Source of the DNA: Pseudomonadota bacterium
GTDB taxonomy: Bacteria > Myxococcota_A > Polyangia > Haliangiales > Haliangiaceae
Assembly: GCA_023386455.1 (NCBI GenBank)
Contig: JAEWJO010000769.1
Span: 1 to 42,320, forward strand
Direction of reading: 5' to 3'
Length of the DNA: 42,320 bases
Shown: positions 7,197-14,872 of the stretch, piece by piece
Layout of the letters: each line of letters begins with the position of its first letter
Numbering within the stretch: position 1 is the stretch's first letter
The notes under the pieces: model-generated
The model's input: only the letters and a program-made list of their open reading frames with translations
Databases searched by the model: none
Told to the model about the DNA's origin: nothing
Program-made: the position numbers and the translations under genes

Positions 7197-8978
7197 TCAG
7201 CGACGCGGGCTGCGCATGCGGCTCGTCGGGGCGCGCTGCTTCGCGGTCCACGCACCCTCGCGCTCGAGGGCACGGCCTCGCTCGTAGATCGATTTCGGTA
7301 GCGAGCCGGCGTACGCCGCGGAGAGTGCGGCGGCGAGCTCGGCGGCCGACGAGAACCTCGCGCCCTGTGCCTTCGCCATGCCGATCGCGAGCACGACATC
7401 GATCTCCGGAGGCACGTCGGCGAGGTCGGTCGGGCGGCGTGGCCGGGTGTGAACGACGCGGTAGAGCGTCTCGGCGATCTCGCCCGCCGCGAACGGTGGG
7501 TGCCCGGTGATGCTGCGGTACGCGATCGCGGCGAGCGCGTAGAGATCGGTCACGTGGCCGACGGTGCCGCCGGTCGCCTGCTCCGGCGCCATGTACGACG
7601 GCGTGCCGACGACCTGTCCGGCGGTCAGCGTGTCGCCACCGTCGACGGCGCGCGCGACACCGAAGTCGAGCACCTTCCAGACACGGTGGTGGAGGAACAC
7701 GTTCTGCGGCTTGAGGTCGCGGTGGACGATGCCGGCGGCGGCGGCAGCCGAGATGCCGGCGCCGATCTGGGCGACGAGGTCGAGCACCTCGTCGGCGGTG
7801 AGCGCGCGGCGACCGCGCAGCATCTCGGCGAGCGTCGCGCCCTCGAGGCGCTCCATGACCATGTACGGCACGGGGTTCTCGCCGACCTCGATGACCTCGA
7901 CGATGTGCGGCGAGCGGACGGTGGCGACGGTACGCAGCTCGCGCAGGAAGCGGAGCACGTGGTTGGGATTCGATAGCGAGGTCTGCGATAGCAGCTTGAT
8001 CGCGACCTTCGCGCCGGTCGGCGTCTGCGCCTCGTAGACCTCGCCCATCGCGCCGCGGCCGAGCACGGTGCCGAGCTGGTAGCCACCGATCGTCTGGTCG
8101 GAGAACCGGCCACGGCCCTGGCGCAGTGCGCGCTCGAGCTCCTCGCGTGCCTCGAGCAGCAGCGCCTCGCGGTGGGCGGCGAGGCGGACGGCGCGCTCGA
8201 GCTCGTTGATCGCGATCAGCGTCGACCGGCGCGACATGCGCGCGGTGACGATCGTCGCGGCCATCACGATCTGGACGAGCGCCTGGATGATGATCTGATC
8301 GCGAATCGCGAGGCTCTGCGGGCGCACGAGGCCGGTGTCGCGCGCACCGGTGATGACGAGGATCGCGACGAGGCCCTGCATGCCGGCGCACACCGCATAG
8401 ACCGAGAGCGAGAGGCGCAGCGACTTGCCGAGGCCGGTGAAGTAGATGCCGAGGACGAGGATGAGGCACACCGGCGAGAACACGCCGAAGTACGGGATCG
8501 CGGTCGTGACGCACGCGGCGGGCACGAACCAGCCGAGGCCGGTGCTCGACTTGCGAAATGCGATCGGATCGCGCGTGCGGTTGTAGAGGAACACGATCGC
8601 GACGAGCGAGGTCGCGACCGCACCGACGAGGAGCGCACTCGCGGTCGGATCGCCGGGGAGGATCGGGACGGATACGCCGCCGACGAGCGCGATCGCGGTC
8701 GCGATCACGCAGAACCAGCGCGTGCGCAGGATCTCGTCGGCCTCGAGCGCCTCGAGCGGCGAGCCGATCGTCGTCGAGCCGCTGCCACCGCCGGTCGCGG
8801 GAGGCTTCGTGAACGGATGCGAGCGACGGCGCGCGATCACCGGCGTGATCGAGGTGTCGAGCGAGTGGACGAGCAGACGCGAGGCCGAGGCCTGCGTCGC
8901 GATCTCGTCGGGCTCGGAGACCGGCGGTCGCGACGCATCGGCGTGCGTCGCGAGGTCGTCCTCCGCCCGTTTGCTCAC
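7197..8978 (-). CDS. Membrane-bound Ser/Thr protein kinase with N-terminal transmembrane sensor domain
   Basis: A 593-residue Hanks-type kinase. It has a disordered N-terminus (1-85), about six membrane helices (88-247), a short helical linker (255-290) and a C-terminal kinase domain (300-560). Catalytic features are complete: Gly-rich loop GRGAMGEVY (308-315), VAIK Lys328, HRDLKPQN with Asp421, DFG at 438-440 and the activation-segment end APEQ. This order (membrane sensor first, kinase last) differs from the common N-kinase/C-extracellular PknB layout. I chose GTG at 8976-8978, which lies 16 bases beyond the upstream gene's stop; the longer frame would run back through that gene. The ligand is unknown. 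Confidence 0.88.
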   Translation of the reverse strand: MSKRAEDDLATHADASRPPVSEPDEIATQASASRLLVHSLDTSITPVIARRRSHPFTKPPATGGGSGSTTIGSPLEALEADEILRTRWFCVIATAIALVGGVSVPILPGDPTASALLVGAVATSLVAIVFLYNRTRDPIAFRKSSTGLGWFVPAACVTTAIPYFGVFSPVCLILVLGIYFTGLGKSLRLSLSVYAVCAGMQGLVAILVITGARDTGLVRPQSLAIRDQIIIQALVQIVMAATIVTARMSRRSTLIAINELERAVRLAAHREALLLEAREELERALRQGRGRFSDQTIGGYQLGTVLGRGAMGEVYEAQTPTGAKVAIKLLSQTSLSNPNHVLRFLRELRTVATVRSPHIVEVIEVGENPVPYMVMERLEGATLAEMLRGRRALTADEVLDLVAQIGAGISAAAAAGIVHRDLKPQNVFLHHRVWKVLDFGVARAVDGGDTLTAGQVVGTPSYMAPEQATGGTVGHVTDLYALAAIAYRSITGHPPFAAGEIAETLYRVVHTRPRRPTDLADVPPEIDVVLAIGMAKAQGARFSSAAELAAALSAAYAGSLPKSIYERGRALEREGAWTAKQRAPTSRMRSPRR

Positions 8979-8994
8979 CCGATCCAGCTTACGC

Positions 8995-10152
8995 TCACGG
9001 CGCGAGCGGGACCACGAAACGCGTACCGGGGGCCACCAGCACGTGACGGGTCTCGCGCGGCTCGCCGTCGACGACCAGCGGTGCGTCGGGTGGACCGGGC
9101 AGGGCGGCGTCGGCGCGGCCGAGATAGCCGGTGAGGTCCAGCAGCGGAATCGGCTGCGGTGCGGCCGACACCGGCTGGAAGAAGTCCTCCCAGTGGCCCG
9201 ACAGTGCAAAACGCGGGGACGTCGTGCCGAGGATCTGGGTGGGATGATCGGTGACGGCGTCGGAGCTGCCGACGCACAGGAGCGCGACGTCGACCGGCTT
9301 GTCGGCGAGCCGCGCGGCCGGGACGTGGCCGATCGGCGCGTTCGTCGGCGCGTCCTGGTAGAAGATGCGGTACGCGGGCGTGCCGTCGTCGTCGAGGAAG
9401 TCGATGACGAGGCCGAGCGTCTGGCCCTCGAGCCAGCCCGAGGCCGCGCGGGGAAGGTCGCACTGGTCGGTGGTCACAGAGCCCTCGCCGAAGTGGATCG
9501 GCCCGATCTGCGCCGGGTGCATCGAGCACACCGGCAGGATGCGCACGTGGCTGTTCGGCACGTCGAGCCACGTGCCGGACACGGGCGCGCCGTCGGGTCG
9601 CTGCGCCGGGCAGTTGGTGTAGTCGACGTAGCTCGCGAGCGGATCGTCGAGCGCGATCACGCGCGACCGTGCGAGCGGCGTCACCGGCGTGTTCGAGCAG
9701 CCGGCGGGACGATCCGGCGCGAGCGCCGCGAGCATGCGGCGGCCGGACATGTTCGTGTACGCGATCGCGTTCGGCGTGCGCTGGAGGATCTCCGGCACGT
9801 CGATGAAGTGATCGTAGTGCGCGTGGCCGGACACGATCGCGCGCACGTCGTCGAGGTCGATGGCGGCAGCGGCGAGGCCGGCATCGATCGCCTGCGTGTC
9901 GGCCGACAGCGCGGCGTTGATGGTGACCTGCAGCACCGACTGGCGCGTGAACATCGGCGCGGTCAGCACGATCTCGTCGCCGCGCCGCAGCACGAACCCC
10001 TGTACGCCGAGCGAGATGATCTCGAGTGCGGGTCGCTCCGCGGCGGGTGGCGCGTCGACATCGGGGCTCGCCGCATCCGGGCCCGCGTCGGGCGCGAGGG
10101 TGCTCGAGTCACTGCAGCCGGCGAGCGCGATCGCGCAGACCAGGATCCTCAT
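8995..10152 (-). CDS. Metallo-beta-lactamase-fold lipoprotein
   Basis: A 385-residue exported protein. Its start ATG at 10152 gives a lipoprotein signal with lipobox LAGC (Cys13), followed by a D/A/P-rich linker. The metal-binding signature HAHYDH (His110, His112, Asp114, His115) defines the metallo-beta-lactamase hydrolase superfamily. Further His residues (PVCSMHPAQ, LSGHWEDFF) could complete a binuclear zinc site. It is longer than a minimal MBL domain and carries a C-terminal beta-rich extension of about 70 residues ending in APGTRFVVPLAP. Substrate unknown. It lies upstream of the kinase on the same strand with a 16-base gap, so the two may be co-expressed. Confidence 0.82.
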   Translation of the reverse strand: MRILVCAIALAGCSDSSTLAPDAGPDAASPDVDAPPAAERPALEIISLGVQGFVLRRGDEIVLTAPMFTRQSVLQVTINAALSADTQAIDAGLAAAAIDLDDVRAIVSGHAHYDHFIDVPEILQRTPNAIAYTNMSGRRMLAALAPDRPAGCSNTPVTPLARSRVIALDDPLASYVDYTNCPAQRPDGAPVSGTWLDVPNSHVRILPVCSMHPAQIGPIHFGEGSVTTDQCDLPRAASGWLEGQTLGLVIDFLDDDGTPAYRIFYQDAPTNAPIGHVPAARLADKPVDVALLCVGSSDAVTDHPTQILGTTSPRFALSGHWEDFFQPVSAAPQPIPLLDLTGYLGRADAALPGPPDAPLVVDGEPRETRHVLVAPGTRFVVPLAP

Positions 10153-10289
10153 CGCGGCGCAGTATGCAGAAGCCCGTGAATTCGCCTTCCTACGTTTTCG
10201 TAACAGCGGCGGGCGCGCCGGTCGAACCACTGCCAGGTTTGACCGCTGAAATCCGTGCGACTGCCGGGCATCCTGTGGCTCGACACTCC

Positions 10290-12137
10290 ATGGGCCGGTC
10301 CTTCCATAACCTCCATGTCTTCGCGGATTCCGCTCGCACGAAGGCGAGCGTCATCAAGGCGGTGCTCGCCCACGCCAAGGCCGACGGATTCGAGCGCGTC
10401 GCGCGCGTCACGGCTGCCGACCGCGTGATCCGGATCGGCGGTGCCGCGCCGTGGCTGACGATCGAGGACGACGGCTACGGCATCGACGGCATCGCGAAGG
10501 CGGTCGCGAAGACGCGCGCGCCGCTGCTCGAGGCCTACTGCGAGGCGAGCGCGATCGTGTGGCTCGAGCTCTACGCGAACGCACGAAGGGCCGGCGGCTG
10601 GGGCAGCAGCGGCAAGCGGCCGCCTGCGAAGGTCGTGCAGCCGCTGCTCGCGAAGGGCAGCGCGAGCGACCTCGCGAAGGCGTGGGACGAGGGCCAGCGC
10701 CAGGTGTTCCCGGAGACCGCGCTCGCGGTCGCGGCGCAGCACTTCGGCATCAAGGTCGATCGCATGTTCGGCGACTCGATCCTGCGCGGCACGACGATCG
10801 CGCTCCGCCGCAAGCGCGCCGCGTGGTCACCGGCGTATCAGGTCGGCGCGCCGAAGTTCTACGTCGGCTGGGGCTCGAACGGTGCGTGGGGCGGTCGCCA
10901 CCTCGTGTTCGAGGAGGAGCTCGAGGATCACCGCGTCCACGTCGAGTCGATCGGCGGTCCCGGGCGCGGTCTGTCGATCCGGTTCGCCGGCAGTGCGGTC
11001 GAGAACCGCCACATCGAGATCGTGTCCGTCGAGCACGAGGGCCTCGAGCTCGTTCGCGACGGCGCCTCGCTGACGTGGCACGACCCGGATGCGAAGGTGC
11101 CGGCGGGGCTCGTCGACAAACCGGACATCTTCTCGCTCGGCCGTCGCGAGGCCGACAAGGCGCGCGAGATCGAGCGCAAGAGCGAGTGGTACATCGACGT
11201 GAAGTATCGCGGCATCAAGGAAGGTGCGTGCGAGCTCGGCGCGCTCGTCCAGAGCGGGAAGGGCCGCGGCCAGGGCGCGCTCGATCTCCAGATCCACTGG
11301 CGGCCGTGGCGGCCGGCGACGGCGACCGAGCACACCGACGATCACCGCCTGTTCGCGATGCACCGCAGCGAGCACGTCCAGGCGCACATCACGCTGCGCG
11401 GCACGCTCGCCGAGGCCTGGCGATGGGCGCGTCCTCACGTCGAGGCGTGGTGCGCGGATCAGAACGATCGCGGTCTCCACGTCCTGCGCGGCGACGACGA
11501 GGTCGTGCATCGCGAGAGCCGGCACGACGGCGACGCGCTGTCGTACGACAAGGTTCTCGAGCTGCTGCCGGGGACGCGCGACGTGCCGTTCCAGGCGGCC
11601 GGCGAGAACTTCCTGTTCGGCACGTTCCGGTTCAAGCCGTGGCGCATGTACGGCAGCGACGAGCTCGTCGTCGAGCTGGTGCTCGGAGGTAGCACCCCAG
11701 ATGCCAGCAACGAAGCGCTGCTCGCGCGCCTCTCGGCGATCTGCGACGATGCGATCGCGAGCGGCCACGCGTACAGCGCGCTCGTCGCGCAGCACCACTA
11801 CCGCCCGGACGAGAAGACCGCATGGGAGGACGTCACGGCGACCGACGACCATCCGCTCAAGATGATCTCGTGGCACCAGCACCACCTCCGCGGCATCGAC
11901 AAGCGCATGTGGCTGTCCGCGGACCACACCGCGCTGATCGATCGCGCCGCGGTCGCCGAGCACGCGACCGTCACACCCGTCGGCGCGGGCCTTCGCATCA
12001 CGGTGCCCGACGACCAGCCGCGCCGCACGCTCGCGCCGCTCGAGGAGCTGCTGCGGCCGCTCCTGCCGCACGCCGAGACGATCGACGCGTGGAAGCGCGA
12101 GCGCACGAACGCCGACGGCGAGCCGTCGCGCGGCTGA
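10290..12137 (+). CDS. Large cytosolic protein of unknown function (615 aa)
   Basis: I do not recognise a family. The protein starts MGRSFHNLHVFADSARTKASVIKAVLAHAKADGFERV, a mixed alpha/beta beginning that looks like a small ferredoxin-like or ACT-like fold. It has no signal peptide or membrane helix and is rich in Trp, His and acidic residues. Later segments include IHWRPWRPATATEHTDDHRLFAMHRSEHVQAHITLRGTL, with alternating strands, and SWHQHHLRGIDKRMW, a His cluster. Coding is clear from codon bias over the whole length. The ATG at 10290 is preferred; upstream ATGs in the same frame overlap the divergent lipoprotein. It ends 23 bases from the convergent HD gene. Confidence 0.7.
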   Translation: MGRSFHNLHVFADSARTKASVIKAVLAHAKADGFERVARVTAADRVIRIGGAAPWLTIEDDGYGIDGIAKAVAKTRAPLLEAYCEASAIVWLELYANARRAGGWGSSGKRPPAKVVQPLLAKGSASDLAKAWDEGQRQVFPETALAVAAQHFGIKVDRMFGDSILRGTTIALRRKRAAWSPAYQVGAPKFYVGWGSNGAWGGRHLVFEEELEDHRVHVESIGGPGRGLSIRFAGSAVENRHIEIVSVEHEGLELVRDGASLTWHDPDAKVPAGLVDKPDIFSLGRREADKAREIERKSEWYIDVKYRGIKEGACELGALVQSGKGRGQGALDLQIHWRPWRPATATEHTDDHRLFAMHRSEHVQAHITLRGTLAEAWRWARPHVEAWCADQNDRGLHVLRGDDEVVHRESRHDGDALSYDKVLELLPGTRDVPFQAAGENFLFGTFRFKPWRMYGSDELVVELVLGGSTPDASNEALLARLSAICDDAIASGHAYSALVAQHHYRPDEKTAWEDVTATDDHPLKMISWHQHHLRGIDKRMWLSADHTALIDRAAVAEHATVTPVGAGLRITVPDDQPRRTLAPLEELLRPLLPHAETIDAWKRERTNADGEPSRG

Positions 12138-12160
12138 TATCCTCGCGCCCCAAACCCGGG

Positions 12161-13468
12161 TTAGCGCCGGCCGCGGCCGCGGGCCAGCTCGTGCTCGACG
12201 AGCGGCCGCAGATCGTCCATCAGCTCCGGCGCGCACACGAGCCGGATCGTCGACGTCGGCTGACCGAGCGGCATGTCCTCGAGCAGCCGCGACAGCGTCA
12301 CCGCGCCGTACTTCGGATGATCGATCACGTGCAGCTCCTCGTCGTCCGACGCGAGGTACGCCGCGTGCCGCGCCGTATCGAGGTGCAGGTAGAACCGCGC
12401 GAGCGCGCCGAGCTTCTTGTCGGCGAGGTCGATCGCCTGCGGCATGATCCGCTCCGCTGCCGCGCGGTCGTCGCCGAGATCGAACGTCTTGAACAGCCGC
12501 CGCGTCACGAGCCGGCTCGCCAGGTCGCGCAGCACCGGATCCTCGGCGCCCGGTCCACCGTCGAGCCCGGCCCACCGATCGAGCGCGGTCGTCAGCGTGA
12601 CGTCGTGCAGCCGCAGATAGTCGTCGACGGAAACTTGTTGCCCGCGCGCCATGCAGCCCGCGATCGGCAAGCCCGGCGGCTCGACGCCGGAGCGCGAGAG
12701 CTCCGCGAATCGCTCGAGCGTCTTGATGAACATCCACTCCGCGGCCCTCACCGTCTTGTGGTGATAGACCTGCGCGTACATGTACGAGCGCGCGAACAGA
12801 TACTGCTCGACCGCGTACATGCCGCGCCGGTAGTCGACGACGAGGTCGCTCGGATCATCCGCGCCGCTGCGCACGTTCGCGATCTGGATCGCGTGGATGA
12901 TCCAGTCGAGGTCGTACGTCGCGTAGCCCGCACCGGAGTAGTGACCGTCGCGCAGGAGGTAATCCAGCCGGTCGACGTCGAGCTGCGAGCTGACGAGCTT
13001 GCGCGCGAAGTGCGGCTTGTAGCCCTTGCCCCAGAATGCCTTCAGCGTCGCCGGCAATCCCGGCTCGAGCGTGTGCAGCGCCTCGACGAGCTCTGCGTGC
13101 TCGGTCGCGATGCGCGCGCCCCAGTGCTCGTGGTTGTTGCCCGCGAACACGTGCTCCCACGCGTGCGAGAACGGTCCGTGGCCGACGTCGTGCAGCAGCG
13201 CGGCGACCTTGACGTGCAGCGCGACCCGCGGCTCCAGATCGAGACGGCGCGCGACGCGCTGGGCGATGTGGAACGCGCCGAGTGCGTGACCGAAGCGCGA
13301 GTGCTCCGCGCCCGGATAGACGAGCCACGCAAAGCCCATCTGCTTGATGCGGCGCAGCCGCTGCATCGCGAGCGTGTCGAGCAGATCCGCGAGCGGCCGG
13401 TCGTGCCCCTTGAACTCGATGAGTCCATGCACGGGGTCACGAAATACGCGGTCCTTCACGGCGGGCAT
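12161..13468 (-). CDS. HD-domain phosphohydrolase (SAMHD1/dGTPase-like, COG1078 type)
   Basis: A 435-residue cytosolic HD hydrolase. It starts DRVFRDPVHGLIEF, the typical opening of the SAMHD1-like bacterial family. The metal ligands are in place: His61 (SRFGHALG), His93-Asp94 (LLHDVGHGPFSH) and Asp164 within SQLDVDRLDYLLRD. Conserved RLRRIKQMG, SHAWEH and YMYAQVYHHKTVRAAE also support the assignment. Such proteins hydrolyse dNTPs or related nucleotides; the exact substrate here is unknown. It begins one base after the stop of the frameshifted ORF6N gene, so the two were probably co-transcribed. Confidence 0.88.
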   Translation of the reverse strand: MPAVKDRVFRDPVHGLIEFKGHDRPLADLLDTLAMQRLRRIKQMGFAWLVYPGAEHSRFGHALGAFHIAQRVARRLDLEPRVALHVKVAALLHDVGHGPFSHAWEHVFAGNNHEHWGARIATEHAELVEALHTLEPGLPATLKAFWGKGYKPHFARKLVSSQLDVDRLDYLLRDGHYSGAGYATYDLDWIIHAIQIANVRSGADDPSDLVVDYRRGMYAVEQYLFARSYMYAQVYHHKTVRAAEWMFIKTLERFAELSRSGVEPPGLPIAGCMARGQQVSVDDYLRLHDVTLTTALDRWAGLDGGPGAEDPVLRDLASRLVTRRLFKTFDLGDDRAAAERIMPQAIDLADKKLGALARFYLHLDTARHAAYLASDDEELHVIDHPKYGAVTLSRLLEDMPLGQPTSTIRLVCAPELMDDLRPLVEHELARGRGRR

Positions 13469-13469
13469 C

Positions 13470-13983
13470 CTAGCCCTTCTTTCGGGCGAATCCGAGAGTT
13501 GGCTCGTGTTCCTCGGGGGTAATCAGCTTCCGGATCGCATCGAAGACGATCTTGAAGTTCGCGTCGTACTTCTTTTCGAGATGGTTCACTTTGCGTTCGA
13601 GATCCTGATGGGTCAGCGCGTAACGACGCAGGCGCACGAAGGCACGGACAATCTCGATGTTCACGCTGACGGCGCGCGGGCTGCGCAGAACACTCGACAG
13701 CATCCCGACACCTTCCTCCGTGAACGCGTATGGCGGATGGCGCCGACCACCGTGAGATCTTGAGGTTCCAGTTTTGGAACCTCAAGATCGTAAACTCCTC
13801 GAATGACAGCTGAAACATGAAGTCTTCGGGGCACCGTTCTCTGTTCCGCTGGACGGCTTTCACGAGGTCTTTGGTCTGGACTCCGTAGAGCGCGGCCAAA
13901 TTACGATCGAGCAGGACCTTCTTGTCTCGGAGCTGGATGATCGAGCCGGCGATGCGCTCGTTCAGGGACGATGCTTGCTGCAC
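13470..13983 (-). pseudogene. ORF6N-domain protein gene interrupted by a frameshift
   Basis: The first part (GTG at 13983) reads SIIQLRDKKVLLDRNLAALYGV and RNRERCPEDFMFQLSFEEF, the classic ORF6N DNA-binding domain found in phage and mobile-element proteins. After ILRFQNWNLKIS the frame turns to Arg-rich nonsense. In the next frame the family sequence resumes as GGRRHPPYAFTEEGVGMLSSVL and runs to a coiled-coil end (LERKVNHLEKKYDANFKIVFDAIRKL...) and stop at 13470. A single missing base near 13750 explains it. A perfect 15-bp inverted repeat sits within a few bases of the break. It could be a true pseudogene or an assembly error. It is divergent from, and close to, fdhD. Confidence 0.8.
13756..13789. 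repeat. Perfect 15-bp inverted repeat (hairpin) inside the ORF6N gene
   Basis: GATCTTGAGGTTCCA (13756-13770) and its exact reverse complement TGGAACCTCAAGATC (13775-13789) flank a 4-base GTTT loop. The hairpin encodes ILRFQNWNLKI on the minus strand and lies next to the frameshift point. Confidence 0.9.
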
Positions 13984-14026
13984 TCATGGCTTCCTGCTTT
14001 CAGGCGAGGCACGCTACAAGATCACT

Positions 14027-14794
14027 GTGACGCGGATCCGCGAGCTCTCCGTCGAGCGAATCGACGCTGATGTCCGAATATCGGACAAGGATCGCGTCGT
14101 CGTGGAAGCGCCGCTGCAGCTGCGCGCGCGGGGCGTGCCGGTCGCGACGATCATGCGGACTCCCGGTCACGACCTCGAGCTCGCGCGCGGCCTGCTCCAC
14201 GCCGAGTCGATCGCGGCAACGAACCTCGTGCAGGTCGATGACGACGCGATCGACATCGACATCGATGCGAGCGCGTTCGCCGGCCGCGGCCTGCTCGCGA
14301 GTGCAGCGTGCGGCGTGTGCGGGCGCGTCGCGATCGCAGACCTCGAGCAGCGCGCGCGCGTGATCGAGGCCGACACGATGCTCGATCACCGCGTCCTCGC
14401 CGAGCTTCCGGATCGGCTGCGCGCGGCCCAGGAGGTCTTCGGAGACACCGGCGGCCTCCACGGCGCCGGTCTGTTCGATCTCGCGGGAGCGCTGATCGCC
14501 GCACGCGAGGACGTCGGCCGCCACAACGCGGTCGACAAGCTCGCCGGCTGGGTGCTCGGCGCGGGCGTGACAAGCCGTCGCGTCGATCCGGCGAAGCACG
14601 TTCTCGTCCTCAGCGGCCGGGCGGGCTACGAGCTGGTCCAGAAGGCGATCATGCTCGGCGTCCCGGTCGTCGCGTCGGTCTCGGCCCCGAGCAGCCTGGC
14701 GGTCGAGCTGGCGGAGCGCTTCAACGTCTGCCTCGCCGGGTTTGTTCGCGGGACCCGCGCGAACGTTTATTCCCACGGCTGGCGGATTCTCTGA
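14027..14794 (+). CDS. fdhD: FdhD: formate dehydrogenase accessory sulfurtransferase
   Basis: A 255-residue protein that passes sulfur from a cysteine desulfurase to the molybdenum cofactor of formate dehydrogenases. Family motifs are clear: RTPGHDLELARGLLHAE, the CGVCG loop with the transfer Cys pair (Cys95, Cys98), GDTGGLHGAGLFD, REDVGRHNAVDKLAG, LSGRAGYELVQKAIMLGVPVV and SAPSSLAVELAERF. The start is uncertain: GTG at 14027 gives the best match to family length, while the open frame extends to 13922, overlapping the divergent ORF6N gene. No formate dehydrogenase or molybdopterin gene is in the window, so its partner enzyme must be encoded elsewhere. Confidence 0.92.
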   Translation: MTRIRELSVERIDADVRISDKDRVVVEAPLQLRARGVPVATIMRTPGHDLELARGLLHAESIAATNLVQVDDDAIDIDIDASAFAGRGLLASAACGVCGRVAIADLEQRARVIEADTMLDHRVLAELPDRLRAAQEVFGDTGGLHGAGLFDLAGALIAAREDVGRHNAVDKLAGWVLGAGVTSRRVDPAKHVLVLSGRAGYELVQKAIMLGVPVVASVSAPSSLAVELAERFNVCLAGFVRGTRANVYSHGWRIL

Positions 14795-14872
14795 GATCGC
14801 CTCGGGCTCGACGGTAACGCTCGGTTCTTGACCTCGCGGCGAATCTGCAATACCGACGAGCAGGTGCCCTCG

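Noticed and set aside
8979..9209. 77-residue N-terminal extension of the membrane kinase
   Set aside because: It runs back through the coding sequence of the metallo-beta-lactamase-fold gene in another frame; the GTG at 8978 fits the gene boundary.
11822..13522. 566-codon plus-strand open frame
   Set aside because: It is antisense to the HD phosphohydrolase, whose catalytic motifs are unmistakable.
13456..13983. Intact 175-residue protein from the uninterrupted frame
   Set aside because: The second half is Arg-rich nonsense, while the ORF6N family sequence continues in the neighbouring frame.
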